A stretch of DNA of 64,000 bases. Origin: an uncultured Bacteroidales bacterium (GTDB lineage: Bacteria > Bacteroidota > Bacteroidia > Bacteroidales > Muribaculaceae). This document shows, piece after piece, positions 53,448-62,443 of the stretch; position 1 is the first letter of the stretch; every line of letters begins with the position of its first letter. The notes beneath the pieces are model-generated. The model saw only the letters and a list, made by a program, of their open reading frames with translations. It ran no database searches and was not told the origin of the DNA. The position numbers and the translations under genes are program-made. Location of the stretch: positions 141,448 to 205,447 of the forward strand of contig CACYVC010000011.1 of NCBI GenBank assembly GCA_902777835.1, given 5' to 3'.

Positions 53448-54887
53448 TTAGAATTGGAAGTAGATAAAATTAGAATGAAGTCCTGACATAAGGACCGTGA
53501 ACACAAACAGCACGACATATATAGTCCAGCGTACCCAACGATGGCGCACGATGCCAGTGGGTGAATCGCCAAAATCGAGAGCAAAGCGCTTCTCGCGGTA
53601 TATCCATTCTACAATAAGCATCACAGCGCTATAAACCAATGCAACCTTGATCTCATAGCCAAAGCCCACTTTGAGCAGCGACGATGAGAACATGGTACTC
53701 AGGTAGACGCCAAGCTCTGCCATGCTTGGGGCACGGAAGATTATCATTCCCAACACGGTCATGACGAAAGTCATCAATATCAACCCCACCTCCTTGAGCG
53801 ACGGCAGCATCCTGCCACTAGCCACTGTATCGCGATAACGGCCGCTATTAAACACAATGAGTGGCACAAACAAAACGGCATTATAGAGACCCCACACCAC
53901 ATAGTTCCAGTTGGCGCCATGCCACAGCCCACTCAAAGCAAAGAGGATAAAAGTGTTGAGAAGAGTCTTGCCCTTGCTGCCACGGCTGCCTCCAAGCGGG
54001 AAATAGACATACTCGGTGAACCAGTTCATAAGCGTGATGTGCCAGCGGCGCCAAAACTCACGCATACTGCGAGAAAAATAAGGCACCTTGAAGTTTGTGG
54101 TCAAGTCGATGCCAAAAAGGCGCGCGCAACCTATGGCGATGTCGCTGTAACCCGAAAAATCAGCATAAATCTGGAAGGCAAAGAGCACCCCACCCAGCAT
54201 CAGCGCAAATCCCGTTTGTGAGGCTGCATCTTCCCATAATCTGTCAACTATCATACCGCATGTGTCGGCGACAATCATCTTCTTGAAGAGTCCCCACAGC
54301 ATTTGGCGCATACCATCGGTAGCCTCCTTTGGCGAGAATGTGCGTGGCTGTTGAATTTGCGGCAACAATTTAGTGGCACGCTCAATAGGACCTGCCACCA
54401 GCTGCGGGAAGAAGCTGATAAATGCCATCACGTCGATAAGGCTATGAGAGGCGTCAAGCTTCTTGCGATACACATCAATGGAATAGCTTAGCGCCTGGAA
54501 GGTGTAGAAGCTGATGCCAACCGGCAGCACAATGTTGAGCGTGGGCGCGTCGCAATGCCACCCCAAACTACTCATGGCATCGGCAAACGACTCGGTGAAA
54601 AAGTTGAAATATTTAAAAAATCCCAGTATCAACAGGTTCACTACAATATTGACAGCACTTATTAGCTTGCCTTGTTCGCGATGCCGCTCTATCATCACAC
54701 CACTGGCGTAGGTACATATCGAAGTAAATGCTATAAGTGTGAGAAAGCGCCAATCCCACCAACCGTAAAAAACATAGCTTGCAACTACAATCAGCGCGTT
54801 CTGCCATTTCACTGGCTTAAACACTAGCCAGTAAAGCAGAAAAACGATTGGCAGAAACACCAAAAATTGTATTGAGTTGAAAACCAT
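53448..54887 (-). CDS. MBOAT-family O-acyltransferase (AlgI-like)
   Basis: The start is ATG 54887 (MVFNSIQFLVFLPIVFLLYW). The 479-residue multi-spanning protein has the MBOAT signature with conserved His in LSGLWHGANWNYVVWGLYNAV, and MREFWRRWHITLMNWFTEYVYFPLGGSRGSKG. Such proteins pass acetyl groups across the inner membrane for polysaccharide or teichoic-type acetylation. A -7 box TAATTTTG at 54917-54910 precedes it. It is paired with the SGNH-like gene. Confidence 0.92.
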   Translation of the reverse strand: MVFNSIQFLVFLPIVFLLYWLVFKPVKWQNALIVVASYVFYGWWDWRFLTLIAFTSICTYASGVMIERHREQGKLISAVNIVVNLLILGFFKYFNFFTESFADAMSSLGWHCDAPTLNIVLPVGISFYTFQALSYSIDVYRKKLDASHSLIDVMAFISFFPQLVAGPIERATKLLPQIQQPRTFSPKEATDGMRQMLWGLFKKMIVADTCGMIVDRLWEDAASQTGFALMLGGVLFAFQIYADFSGYSDIAIGCARLFGIDLTTNFKVPYFSRSMREFWRRWHITLMNWFTEYVYFPLGGSRGSKGKTLLNTFILFALSGLWHGANWNYVVWGLYNAVLFVPLIVFNSGRYRDTVASGRMLPSLKEVGLILMTFVMTVLGMIIFRAPSMAELGVYLSTMFSSSLLKVGFGYEIKVALVYSAVMLIVEWIYREKRFALDFGDSPTGIVRHRWVRWTIYVVLFVFTVLMSGLHSNFIYFQF

Positions 54888-55063
54888 GATCTGTTTTGTA
54901 AAAACCATGCAAAATTACAAAAATCTTTGCAATAACACACAATGGGTGTTCTATAAATTCCTAATTACCACTTTCAATCAAAAGTTTTTCCATTTTCTTG
55001 CAAAAAACAAGACAAATCATTATCTTTACCGCAAAATTTATTAACGATTAACACAATAGCGTT

Positions 55064-56971
55064 ATGAGAAAATTATTACTCACAATCATTGCCACCTTAT
55101 GCGTTGTTAGCGCATGGGCATGGAAACCAATCTTCATTGGACACCGTGGCTCCTATATGGGAGTTATGAATACCGTTGAAGCCTACAACAACGGCGTGGA
55201 CCATTATGGATATCAGGGACTTGAGTGCGACGTGCGCGTCACTGCCGACGGTTACTACGTGATTAGCCACGATGAGACCACAAATAGTGTTGGTGGAAAC
55301 CTAACCGTTGCCAATGCTACCCTCGCCGAGCTTCAAGCCGAGACCTACACCCAAACTCGTGGTGGTGTAACCTACACGGGCCACATCTGCACAGTCGCCG
55401 AGTATCTCGACATCTGCGTCGAGAAAAATGTGATTCCTGTAGTAGAGTTGAAATGGACCACAGGCATCAACAACAACGACATGAGCAAGTTCCCAGGACT
55501 TGCTGCGCTCATTGAGGAGAAAGGGTTGACCGACAAAGCCATCATCCTCACCTCTATGCGCAACTCGCTTGAGTATGTGCGTACCAACTTCCCCGCTCTC
55601 AAATGCCAGTTCCTGTGCAACAGCAACTGGTCAACCCATTTCGACTGGATTGTGCAGTGGAACCTCATGCCAAGCATCGAAGCTGGATGCCTTGACAAAT
55701 ATACCGTAAAGAAATTCCACGACAAAGGTCTGGATGTTGCAGTATGGACCGTAAACTCACTTGCTAACTATAATCTCTATGGCAATATGGGCGTTGCAAT
55801 GATTACCTGCGACTACCTCATGCCAAGCGAGATGCCCGAACTCGAAGACATCAACTGGGACGATATCGTAGAACCTATGGAACCGTTGCAAGTAGTGGTT
55901 GACACAGTGTTTTCCTACACCCGCGATAAAGGAAACCTGCCAGCAAATTTTCCTTCAGGGCTTGCTGAAGACAATTCACCCTACAAGTCGGCACAGCAAG
56001 CCGCTATCAGCAGCGATGGCACGTTTTATGCAAACAACTACACAACCAGCGCACTCGTAATACTCAGGCCCGACGGCACGTTGAGTGAAGCACCTGGTAC
56101 TAGCAGCCATGGCATCTGCTTCGACAGCGCCGGAAACCTAATTCAGCGCAACGACGGCGTGACTAAGAACCCATGTTCCATTCTCATCTATCCAGGGGGC
56201 GACATCAACGCAAATCCCATAGATGTAGAATTTGAACTTGACGATGAAGGTCAAACCAACTTCATCAGTGCCATTGGCGACGTGATGAGCGAAGAGGGTG
56301 GATATGTTTACCATTTCCAGAACGGACAATCTTATATTTCCCTCGTCAAAATCGTAAATGGAGAGTTTGAAGGTACCGAATCGACCGATGCCGTCTCATT
56401 TGCAGGTTCAACAGCAGGTGTAGTCTATCCCATCGACAATGATCCATTCCATTTTGTATATCAAGTTCGAAATCAGGGTTACTACCTATACAAAGACGTT
56501 GACAAAGGCAAATATATTCCTGGCTCGCTCAACACCACTCCCCCCAACAGCAACTCGTCGGTAGGAGGCGCCTTTTTTGAGCTCGACGGTCACGAGATGT
56601 TTCTATATACCAGCGGCAGCAACTACAACGGCGGTTTCTCAATTCGCGACATGAGTGCCGAAGCAACAGCAGTAGCCACTATTCCCCCAATGGGCAGCGG
56701 AGGCTATTCAGCCAACCCCTCGGTAGGCTCGTTTTTCCGCGTGGTACCAGAGAGAGGCAAGAGTGTTATTGTGTATGAATACACCATGGGCAATGGCTAT
56801 GCCGCCTATCGCGTACACACACCCGACTATACTGCCATCGATGACGTTAATATCGAAACCAAAAATCAACAAGACAACTGCTACTACGACCTCACAGGTC
56901 GTAAAGTGAACAGCAACAACCTCCCTACCGGTATTTACATCTATAACGGCAAGAAAGTAATTGTTAAATAA
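55064..56971 (+). CDS. secreted glycerophosphodiester phosphodiesterase-like protein with T9SS-type tail
   Basis: The 635-residue product has a signal peptide (MRKLLLTIIATLCVVSAWAW) and a GDPD-type TIM barrel: FIGHRGSYMG (catalytic His-Arg), GLECDVRVTADGYYVISHDETTN (metal ligands E, D, H), and VVELKWTT. The domain ends near residue 270 at VAVWTVNS. A beta-rich region of about 300 residues follows, possibly a propeller. The end YYDLTGRKVN...GIYIYNGKKVIVK is a T9SS-type sorting tail. It probably releases glycerol-phosphate from phosphodiesters at the cell surface. Ends at a hairpin shared with the next gene. Confidence 0.87.
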   Translation: MRKLLLTIIATLCVVSAWAWKPIFIGHRGSYMGVMNTVEAYNNGVDHYGYQGLECDVRVTADGYYVISHDETTNSVGGNLTVANATLAELQAETYTQTRGGVTYTGHICTVAEYLDICVEKNVIPVVELKWTTGINNNDMSKFPGLAALIEEKGLTDKAIILTSMRNSLEYVRTNFPALKCQFLCNSNWSTHFDWIVQWNLMPSIEAGCLDKYTVKKFHDKGLDVAVWTVNSLANYNLYGNMGVAMITCDYLMPSEMPELEDINWDDIVEPMEPLQVVVDTVFSYTRDKGNLPANFPSGLAEDNSPYKSAQQAAISSDGTFYANNYTTSALVILRPDGTLSEAPGTSSHGICFDSAGNLIQRNDGVTKNPCSILIYPGGDINANPIDVEFELDDEGQTNFISAIGDVMSEEGGYVYHFQNGQSYISLVKIVNGEFEGTESTDAVSFAGSTAGVVYPIDNDPFHFVYQVRNQGYYLYKDVDKGKYIPGSLNTTPPNSNSSVGGAFFELDGHEMFLYTSGSNYNGGFSIRDMSAEATAVATIPPMGSGGYSANPSVGSFFRVVPERGKSVIVYEYTMGNGYAAYRVHTPDYTAIDDVNIETKNQQDNCYYDLTGRKVNSNNLPTGIYIYNGKKVIVK

Positions 56972-56994
56972 GCAAACAACCTAATCACAACAAA

Positions 56995-57034
56995 AGAAGA
57001 CGGTTCTCCAGCCATTGCGGGAAAACCGTCTTCT
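56995..57034. terminator. hairpin between convergent GDPD and Sel1 genes
   Basis: AGAAGACGGTT (56995-57005) pairs with AACCGTCTTCT (57024-57034) around an 18-base loop. Weak T-tracts on both sides suggest bidirectional termination. Confidence 0.78.
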
Positions 57035-57050
57035 CTGCATTTAATTAAGG

Positions 57051-57800
57051 TCACCACGTCTCGCCTATTCGCACGAGGATGTCTTGTGCCAAGCGGTGTC
57101 CCTGACGGGAGGATTCCTTGAACCACTCTATCGCCTTGCGGGCGTTCTTTGTCACTCCTTCGCCGCTGGCATAGCACAAGCCAAGCATGTATTGTGAGTC
57201 GGCATCGCCTTGAAGTGATGCCTGGCGATACCAATATACCGCCTCCTCTTTGTTCATAGCCACACCCTCACCAAGCTGGCAGCAATTGCCCATGTTAAAC
57301 TGTGCGCCAGGATAACCTTGCTCGGCAGCACGTCGGTACCAGCGCACCGCAACTTCCTGGTTCTGCTCCACTCCGCCATTGCCGTAGTCAAAAATTTTGC
57401 CTACCACAAACTGCGCTGAGGGATCACCCCCATTAGCAAGCGACATAGCCTTCTCGTAGGCTTTTTTATAAAGGAAATTGGCATTTCCCATATTTGCCGA
57501 GCAGCCTTTACCTGTCTCGTAGCAATAGGCCAAGAAATATAGGCCAGCAGGATAATCCTGTTCTGCCGACTTCTTTGCCCAGACAAAGGCTAGGGAGTCA
57601 TTCTCCTCAACACCATAGCCACTATGATAGCAACTAGCGAGCTGATACTGCGCCTCGGCGTCGCCACAGCGTGCGAGCAGATAAGAGTTGAGCGCCTTGC
57701 CATACATAGTCTCAGTGACATCATCTTCGCCCTCACGCGAAGCCCACAATGAAGCATTGCACGAGAGCAACAACAATAATATAAGTCCTAAGCGTTTCAT
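57051..57800 (-). CDS. secreted Sel1-like repeat protein
   Basis: ATG 57800 gives MKRLGLILLLLLSCNASLWA, a signal peptide, then about five Sel1-type repeats (AEAQYQLASCYHSGYGVEEN, AGLYFLAYCYETGKG, YPGAQFNMGNCCQLGEG, ADSQYMLGLCYASGEG). These 36-residue helical hairpins mediate protein contacts. Several Cys residues lie in the repeats. Downstream of trxA on the same strand, 75 bases apart, with a period-7 repeat between. Confidence 0.83.
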   Translation of the reverse strand: MKRLGLILLLLLSCNASLWASREGEDDVTETMYGKALNSYLLARCGDAEAQYQLASCYHSGYGVEENDSLAFVWAKKSAEQDYPAGLYFLAYCYETGKGCSANMGNANFLYKKAYEKAMSLANGGDPSAQFVVGKIFDYGNGGVEQNQEVAVRWYRRAAEQGYPGAQFNMGNCCQLGEGVAMNKEEAVYWYRQASLQGDADSQYMLGLCYASGEGVTKNARKAIEWFKESSRQGHRLAQDILVRIGETW

Positions 57801-57850
57801 GACAAGCAAATGCAATGAATGTCTATAGCAGAGCTAATATCGTTTTTCTG

Positions 57851-57878
57851 GAACTGTGAACTATGAACTGTGAACTAT
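57851..57878. repeat. period-7 intergenic repeat (trxA/Sel1 gap)
   Basis: Four clear heptads, GAACTGT, GAACTAT, GAACTGT, GAACTAT, that begin at the trxA stop codon (57877-57875). Confidence 0.75.
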
Positions 57879-58189
57879 AGCAGCGCCTCTACCTTAGCCT
57901 TAAGGGCATCTTTGGCGATTGAGCCCACATTGCGGTCTTGGAGCTCACCGTTCTTAAAGAAGAGGATGGTAGGGATGTTGCGGATGCCATACTCTGCCAT
58001 GAAGTCGCCACCCTCGTCAACGTCGTACTTGCCAATCTCCACTTTTCCATCATACTCCTGGGCCAACTCGTCGATGATAGGCGACACAGCCTTGCAAGGA
58101 CCGCACCATTCTGCCCAGAAATCAACTACTACGGGTTTGCCCGATTGGATAATCTCATTGATGTTGTTGTCGTTAAATTCTTTTGCCAT
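57875..58189 (-). CDS. trxA: thioredoxin
   Basis: The 104-residue cytoplasmic protein starts at ATG 58189 (MAKEFNDNNINE). It has the active site WAEWCGPCKAVSP and the cis-proline in RNIPTILFFKNGE. It reduces disulfides with thioredoxin reductase. The upstream in-frame extension is unlike the family. It is 72 bases downstream of dnaE on the same strand. Confidence 0.95.
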   Translation of the reverse strand: MAKEFNDNNINEIIQSGKPVVVDFWAEWCGPCKAVSPIIDELAQEYDGKVEIGKYDVDEGGDFMAEYGIRNIPTILFFKNGELQDRNVGSIAKDALKAKVEALL

Positions 58190-58261
58190 AATTGTGTTTT
58201 TTCTTTTTATGCTCAGCAAATAATATTCTGACAGAATGTCACAAAATTTACTAAACGGTTA

Positions 58262-61200
58262 TTATACTTCAACTTTATATTTAATTTCTAATTCATCGAG
58301 TTGTTCAATAAACTCTCGAGTAAGCGGAATCTTGAACTTCGACTTCATCTCAACATATCGGTTGGTTTCCAAGTCGTGAATTCTGAACACCAAGTCACAT
58401 TTAGTATCTGATTTCGCCTTCAGCTGCTCGTGCATTAGGCTGCCAAACTGCAACTGATTCTCGTTGAGACTTATGACTATGCTCTGAACCATTTTTCCTT
58501 TAAGGTCCTTGAGGAATGCAATATTGCTTACCCTAAGGACTACCCTATTACTATAAGAGTTCATCTCATATTTGCATCTCACAGCAATAGCCGTGCCAGG
58601 AATGCAATAGTTGCGATATTCGGCAAACACTTTGTCAAAGAGCATGAATTCGGCACTTCCTGTCTTGTCCTCAATCTTGAGAATGCCAAAGTTGTTGCCA
58701 CGTTTCGACGGACGCTCGGTATAGTCGGTCACTACGCCACCTAGCACATACTCATGGCCTAGATGATTAGCTCCTGTCTCAACGAAATTCTTGATAGTTG
58801 AGTTGCAGCCAAACTTCATCTCCATGAAGAATGGATCAAGAGGATGTGCCGAGAGATATATGCCCACCAAATCGCGCTCACGCGATAAGCGCTCCATATT
58901 GGGCCATGGTTCGGCTTTTGGGAGGGGTGGTTTAGAGGTGAAAGTATCCATCATGTCGCCGAAGAGGCTGTTGACCTGGCTGCTCTTGTCAACCTGATAT
59001 TGCTGGCCATATCTCACGAGCACCTCGCTGAAGTCCTCGCCTTTGTTGTTCTTCTCAAAGAACGCCTCACGTGGCACGCCAAAGCTGTCGAAAGCCCCCG
59101 ATAAAGCCAGCGACTCAATGGCTCGACGGTTGCAAGCCGAGAGGTTCACACGCTCTACCACATCATATATGTCTTTGAACGGGCCATTCTTCTCACGCTC
59201 ACTGATGATGGCATCCACCGAGTTGGAACCAAATCCTTTGATGCCGTTGAGGCCAAAACGGATGATGCCTTCTTTATTTGCACTAAAAGACTTGAAACTC
59301 TCGTTTATATCGGGACCCTTGACCTTCACGCCTATAGCCTTGCACTCGTCCATAAACTTGGTCATCTTCTCCACATCACCCGAACGACTAAGCACGGCAG
59401 CCATATACTCGCTCGGATAGTTGGCTTTTAAGTATGCTGTTTGATAAGCAATCCAACTGTAGCAAGTGGCATGGCTCTTGTTGAAAGCATAGGAAGCGAA
59501 AGCCTCCCAATCGCTCCAAATCTTCTCAAGGGTTTTGGTATCGTGACCTCGCTCCTCGCCGCCCTTTATGAACTTGGGTTTGAGCTTGTCGAGTTTGTCT
59601 TTTTGCTTCTTACCCATTGCCTTGCGCAGCACATCGCTCTCACCTCGAGTGAAACCTGCCAGCAGTCGCGACAAGAGCATCACCTGCTCCTGATATACCG
59701 TGATGCCGTAGGTATCCTTCAAGTATTTCTCCATTTCGGGGAAGTCGTAGGTGATAGGGTCACGGCCATGCTTGCGGGCAATGAATTGAGGAATATAAGC
59801 CATTGGTCCTGGACGATAGAGGGCATTCATGGCAATCAAGTCTTCAAAGGTGCTAGGCTGCAACTCCATGAGGTATTTCTGCATACCTGCCGACTCAAAC
59901 TGGAAAGTGCCAGTAGTCTTGCCTTCGCAATAAAGCTGATAGGTTTTGGGGTCGTCGATAGGAATCTTCTCGATGTCGATATCAACGCCATGAGTCTGCT
60001 TGATATTTGCAAGGGCATCCTTGATTATAGATAGCGTTTTAAGGCCCAGGAAGTCCATCTTAATAAGGCCCGTCTCCTCTATCACACTGCCTTCGTACTG
60101 TGTCACCACGATGCGTGAGCCTTCTTTGTCTTCCTTATCGACGGCGGTACTCACAGGCACCCAGTCGGTGATATCGTCACGGCCAATAATCACACCACAA
60201 GCGTGCACACCAGTACCACGCACATTGCCCTCAAGCTTCTCGGCAAACCTGATTGTGTCGCCTACTATATGGTTGGGATTGTCAAGTTCTTGACGAAACT
60301 CAGGAAAACATTTGAGACAGTTCTTGATGGTGATTTTATAATTCTTGCCTTTCTCATCCTCGGGCATATCATTGGGGCGGGAAGGGATAAAGTTTGCCAA
60401 GCGGTTACTCTCGGGAATGGGCAGGTCGTGAACACGTGCCACATCTTTTATCGCCATCTTGGCAGCCATAGTGCCGTAGGTGATGATATGAGCCACCTTC
60501 TCGGCACCATATTTCTCAGTCACATATTTGAGCACGGCGGCACGACCGTCATCATCGAAATCGACGTCAATATCGGGCAACGAGATGCGATCGGGATTCA
60601 AGAAACGCTCAAAAAGCAAGTCATATTTGATGGGGTCTATCTTGGTGATTCCCAAGCAATAGGCAACTGCCGAGCCTGCTGCCGAGCCTCGGCCAGGACC
60701 CACCGAGCACCCTAGCGACGGTGCCACACGGATGTAGTCCTGCACAATCAAGAAGTAGCCTGGGAAGCCCATCTTCTTAATGGTTTCAAGCTCAAAGTCG
60801 ATGCGCTCGCGGTGCTCGTCGTCCATATTGGGCCAGCGCTCCTTTGCGCCTTCATACACTAGATAGCGCAGGTAATCGTCCTCGTTGTCGAAGCCGTCGG
60901 GAAGTGGAAAATCGGGCAAGATTGGAGCATGGTTGATAGAGTAAATCTCCACTTTGTCAAGAATCTCCATCGTGTTCTGCAATGCCTCGGGCACGTCGGC
61001 AAAGAGTTCGTTCATCTCCTCCTGTGTCTTGAACCACTCCTGCTTAGTGTAGAGCAGAGTGTTTTCATCGCTCAAGCGACGGCCTGTGGAGAGCAGCACA
61101 AGGCGCTCATGCGCATCGGCATCGTCTTCGTTAAGGAAGTGAGAATCGTTGGTGCATATCACCTTCACGCCAAGCTCTTTGCTCAACTGCAATAGCACGG

Positions 61201-61912
61201 CATTCACCTCCTGCTGCTTCTGGTAAGTTTCGTGATTAGCATTGGGCACAGTAGCTTTGTGGCGCTGCAACTCAAGATAATAGTCATCGCCAAACACACC
61301 CTTATACCACTTAATCGCTTCTCGGGCACCATTGATATCACCATTCATTATGAGTTGAGGAATCTCACCGCCAAGGCATGCCGAGCAGCAAATCACTCCT
61401 TCGTGATGTGCTGCGAGCTCGTTATGGTCGGTACGGGGATGGCTATACAATCCTTCGGTCCACGCCTTCGACACTATCTTGATGAGATTGTGATAGCCCT
61501 GAAGATTCTTGGCCAGCAAAATTAGGTGACGTCCTATGTCGCGCTTGTCGGTGTGCGAGTGCATATCCTTGTTGGCAACGTAGGCCTCGCAACCAAAGAT
61601 GGGCTTAAACAACTTACCTTCCTGCTCATTTAAGTCAATTTTCAGGTTTGCGATAGCATCGGTATCGGGCGTCGCTTTGGCCTGTTCTTCCTCAAGTTTT
61701 TTCTTTATCTCCTTAATGGCACTAGTTACATCAGAATTCTTTTTATTTACATAGTCATGTAGCTCCTTGATGCCAAACATATTGCCATGGTCGGTCAGGG
61801 CCACGCCACGCATGCCGTTGGCGATTGCCTTGTCAACAATGCCCTTGACAGGAGCCTGACCATCGAGCAGTGAATATTGAGAGTGAACGTGAAGATGGAT
61901 GAATGGAAGCAT
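58262..61912 (-). CDS. dnaE: DNA polymerase III alpha subunit
   Basis: The 1216-residue catalytic subunit of the replicase starts with a PHP domain (FIHLHVHSQYSLLDG; metal-binding His). The polymerase core has SVGPGRGSAAGSAVAY, the acidic PDIDVDFDDDGR (near residue 445), KMDFLGLKTLSI and AMNALYRPGPMAYIP. After these come a helix-hairpin-helix and the C-terminal OB fold. It is upstream of trxA. A period-7 repeat sits just before its ATG. Confidence 0.95.
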   Translation of the reverse strand: MLPFIHLHVHSQYSLLDGQAPVKGIVDKAIANGMRGVALTDHGNMFGIKELHDYVNKKNSDVTSAIKEIKKKLEEEQAKATPDTDAIANLKIDLNEQEGKLFKPIFGCEAYVANKDMHSHTDKRDIGRHLILLAKNLQGYHNLIKIVSKAWTEGLYSHPRTDHNELAAHHEGVICCSACLGGEIPQLIMNGDINGAREAIKWYKGVFGDDYYLELQRHKATVPNANHETYQKQQEVNAVLLQLSKELGVKVICTNDSHFLNEDDADAHERLVLLSTGRRLSDENTLLYTKQEWFKTQEEMNELFADVPEALQNTMEILDKVEIYSINHAPILPDFPLPDGFDNEDDYLRYLVYEGAKERWPNMDDEHRERIDFELETIKKMGFPGYFLIVQDYIRVAPSLGCSVGPGRGSAAGSAVAYCLGITKIDPIKYDLLFERFLNPDRISLPDIDVDFDDDGRAAVLKYVTEKYGAEKVAHIITYGTMAAKMAIKDVARVHDLPIPESNRLANFIPSRPNDMPEDEKGKNYKITIKNCLKCFPEFRQELDNPNHIVGDTIRFAEKLEGNVRGTGVHACGVIIGRDDITDWVPVSTAVDKEDKEGSRIVVTQYEGSVIEETGLIKMDFLGLKTLSIIKDALANIKQTHGVDIDIEKIPIDDPKTYQLYCEGKTTGTFQFESAGMQKYLMELQPSTFEDLIAMNALYRPGPMAYIPQFIARKHGRDPITYDFPEMEKYLKDTYGITVYQEQVMLLSRLLAGFTRGESDVLRKAMGKKQKDKLDKLKPKFIKGGEERGHDTKTLEKIWSDWEAFASYAFNKSHATCYSWIAYQTAYLKANYPSEYMAAVLSRSGDVEKMTKFMDECKAIGVKVKGPDINESFKSFSANKEGIIRFGLNGIKGFGSNSVDAIISEREKNGPFKDIYDVVERVNLSACNRRAIESLALSGAFDSFGVPREAFFEKNNKGEDFSEVLVRYGQQYQVDKSSQVNSLFGDMMDTFTSKPPLPKAEPWPNMERLSRERDLVGIYLSAHPLDPFFMEMKFGCNSTIKNFVETGANHLGHEYVLGGVVTDYTERPSKRGNNFGILKIEDKTGSAEFMLFDKVFAEYRNYCIPGTAIAVRCKYEMNSYSNRVVLRVSNIAFLKDLKGKMVQSIVISLNENQLQFGSLMHEQLKAKSDTKCDLVFRIHDLETNRYVEMKSKFKIPLTREFIEQLDELEIKYKVEV

Positions 61913-61925
61913 TATTTTAAGTAGT

Positions 61926-61953
61926 AAGTGTTAAGTGTTAAGTGTTAAGTAAG
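61926..61953. repeat. period-7 repeat just upstream of dnaE
   Basis: Three exact AAGTGTT units and one AAGTAAG, beginning 14 bases before the dnaE ATG. Confidence 0.85.
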
Positions 61954-62173
61954 GACGAGACGTCCAATCATTTGCTATAAAATAACAAGCAGGCAAATCA
62001 ACGTGTCCTCACTTTTTATCTTGGCAAGGACATCATAATTTTGACGCTTTTTTGCGAGTGTAAAGTTACAGCAAAACTTTCCCACCAGCAAAATATTTCC
62101 TCAAGAAGTTATTAACAATTTTCATGCATGCCAATGCATGGCTCCCAGTGCTGCGTGGAGTGCGCTTCGCGCA

Positions 62174-62245
62174 GAAATCTTACAAATCTGATAAAAATCA
62201 AACAAAAAATTTTTTTGTTAGATTTAGAACGATTTGATAGATTTC
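62174..62245. repeat. long imperfect inverted repeat (72 bp)
   Basis: The left arm from GAAATCT at 62174 and the right arm ending AGATTTC at 62245 share GAAATCT, CAAATC, AAATC and AACAAAAAA in order, around an A6/T7 centre. It could fold into a hairpin of about 35 bp per arm. Its origin is unknown. Confidence 0.75.
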
Positions 62246-62382
62246 TCGCAGCCAGGCGACTAAGTGAAGCGCGCCCCGAAAGTCTCTAACGCCGAAAACG
62301 GGAGAAATTGTCCTTAATAAAAACAGTGTCTATCGCAACATCGTTTGTCCTTAATTGTCTTCTAAAATAGGCGGCACAAAAT

Positions 62383-62404
62383 AAGCGCCCCGCGGAGGGC
62401 GCTT
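62383..62404 (-). terminator. terminator downstream of the LRR gene
   Basis: AAGCGCCC (62383-62390) pairs with GGGCGCTT (62397-62404). On the minus strand it is followed by ATTTTGTG. Confidence 0.75.
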
Positions 62405-62409
62405 AAGAT

Positions 62410-62437
62410 TATGCATTATGAATTATGAATTATGCAT
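62410..62437. repeat. period-7 repeat after the LRR gene
   Basis: Four heptads TATGCAT, TATGAAT, TATGAAT, TATGCAT, between the LRR stop and its terminator. Confidence 0.8.
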
Positions 62438-62443
62438 TGATTA

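Larger units (their letters stand above)
61913..62443. other. 531-bp repeat-rich spacer between dnaE and the LRR gene
   Basis: This long gap without a gene holds a perfect period-7 repeat, a GGACG-AGA-CGTCC hairpin (61953-61965), a long imperfect inverted repeat (62174-62245), a 19-base copy of the rarA 3' end (62348-62366), the LRR gene terminator, and another period-7 repeat. No ORF of useful length. Confidence 0.8.
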
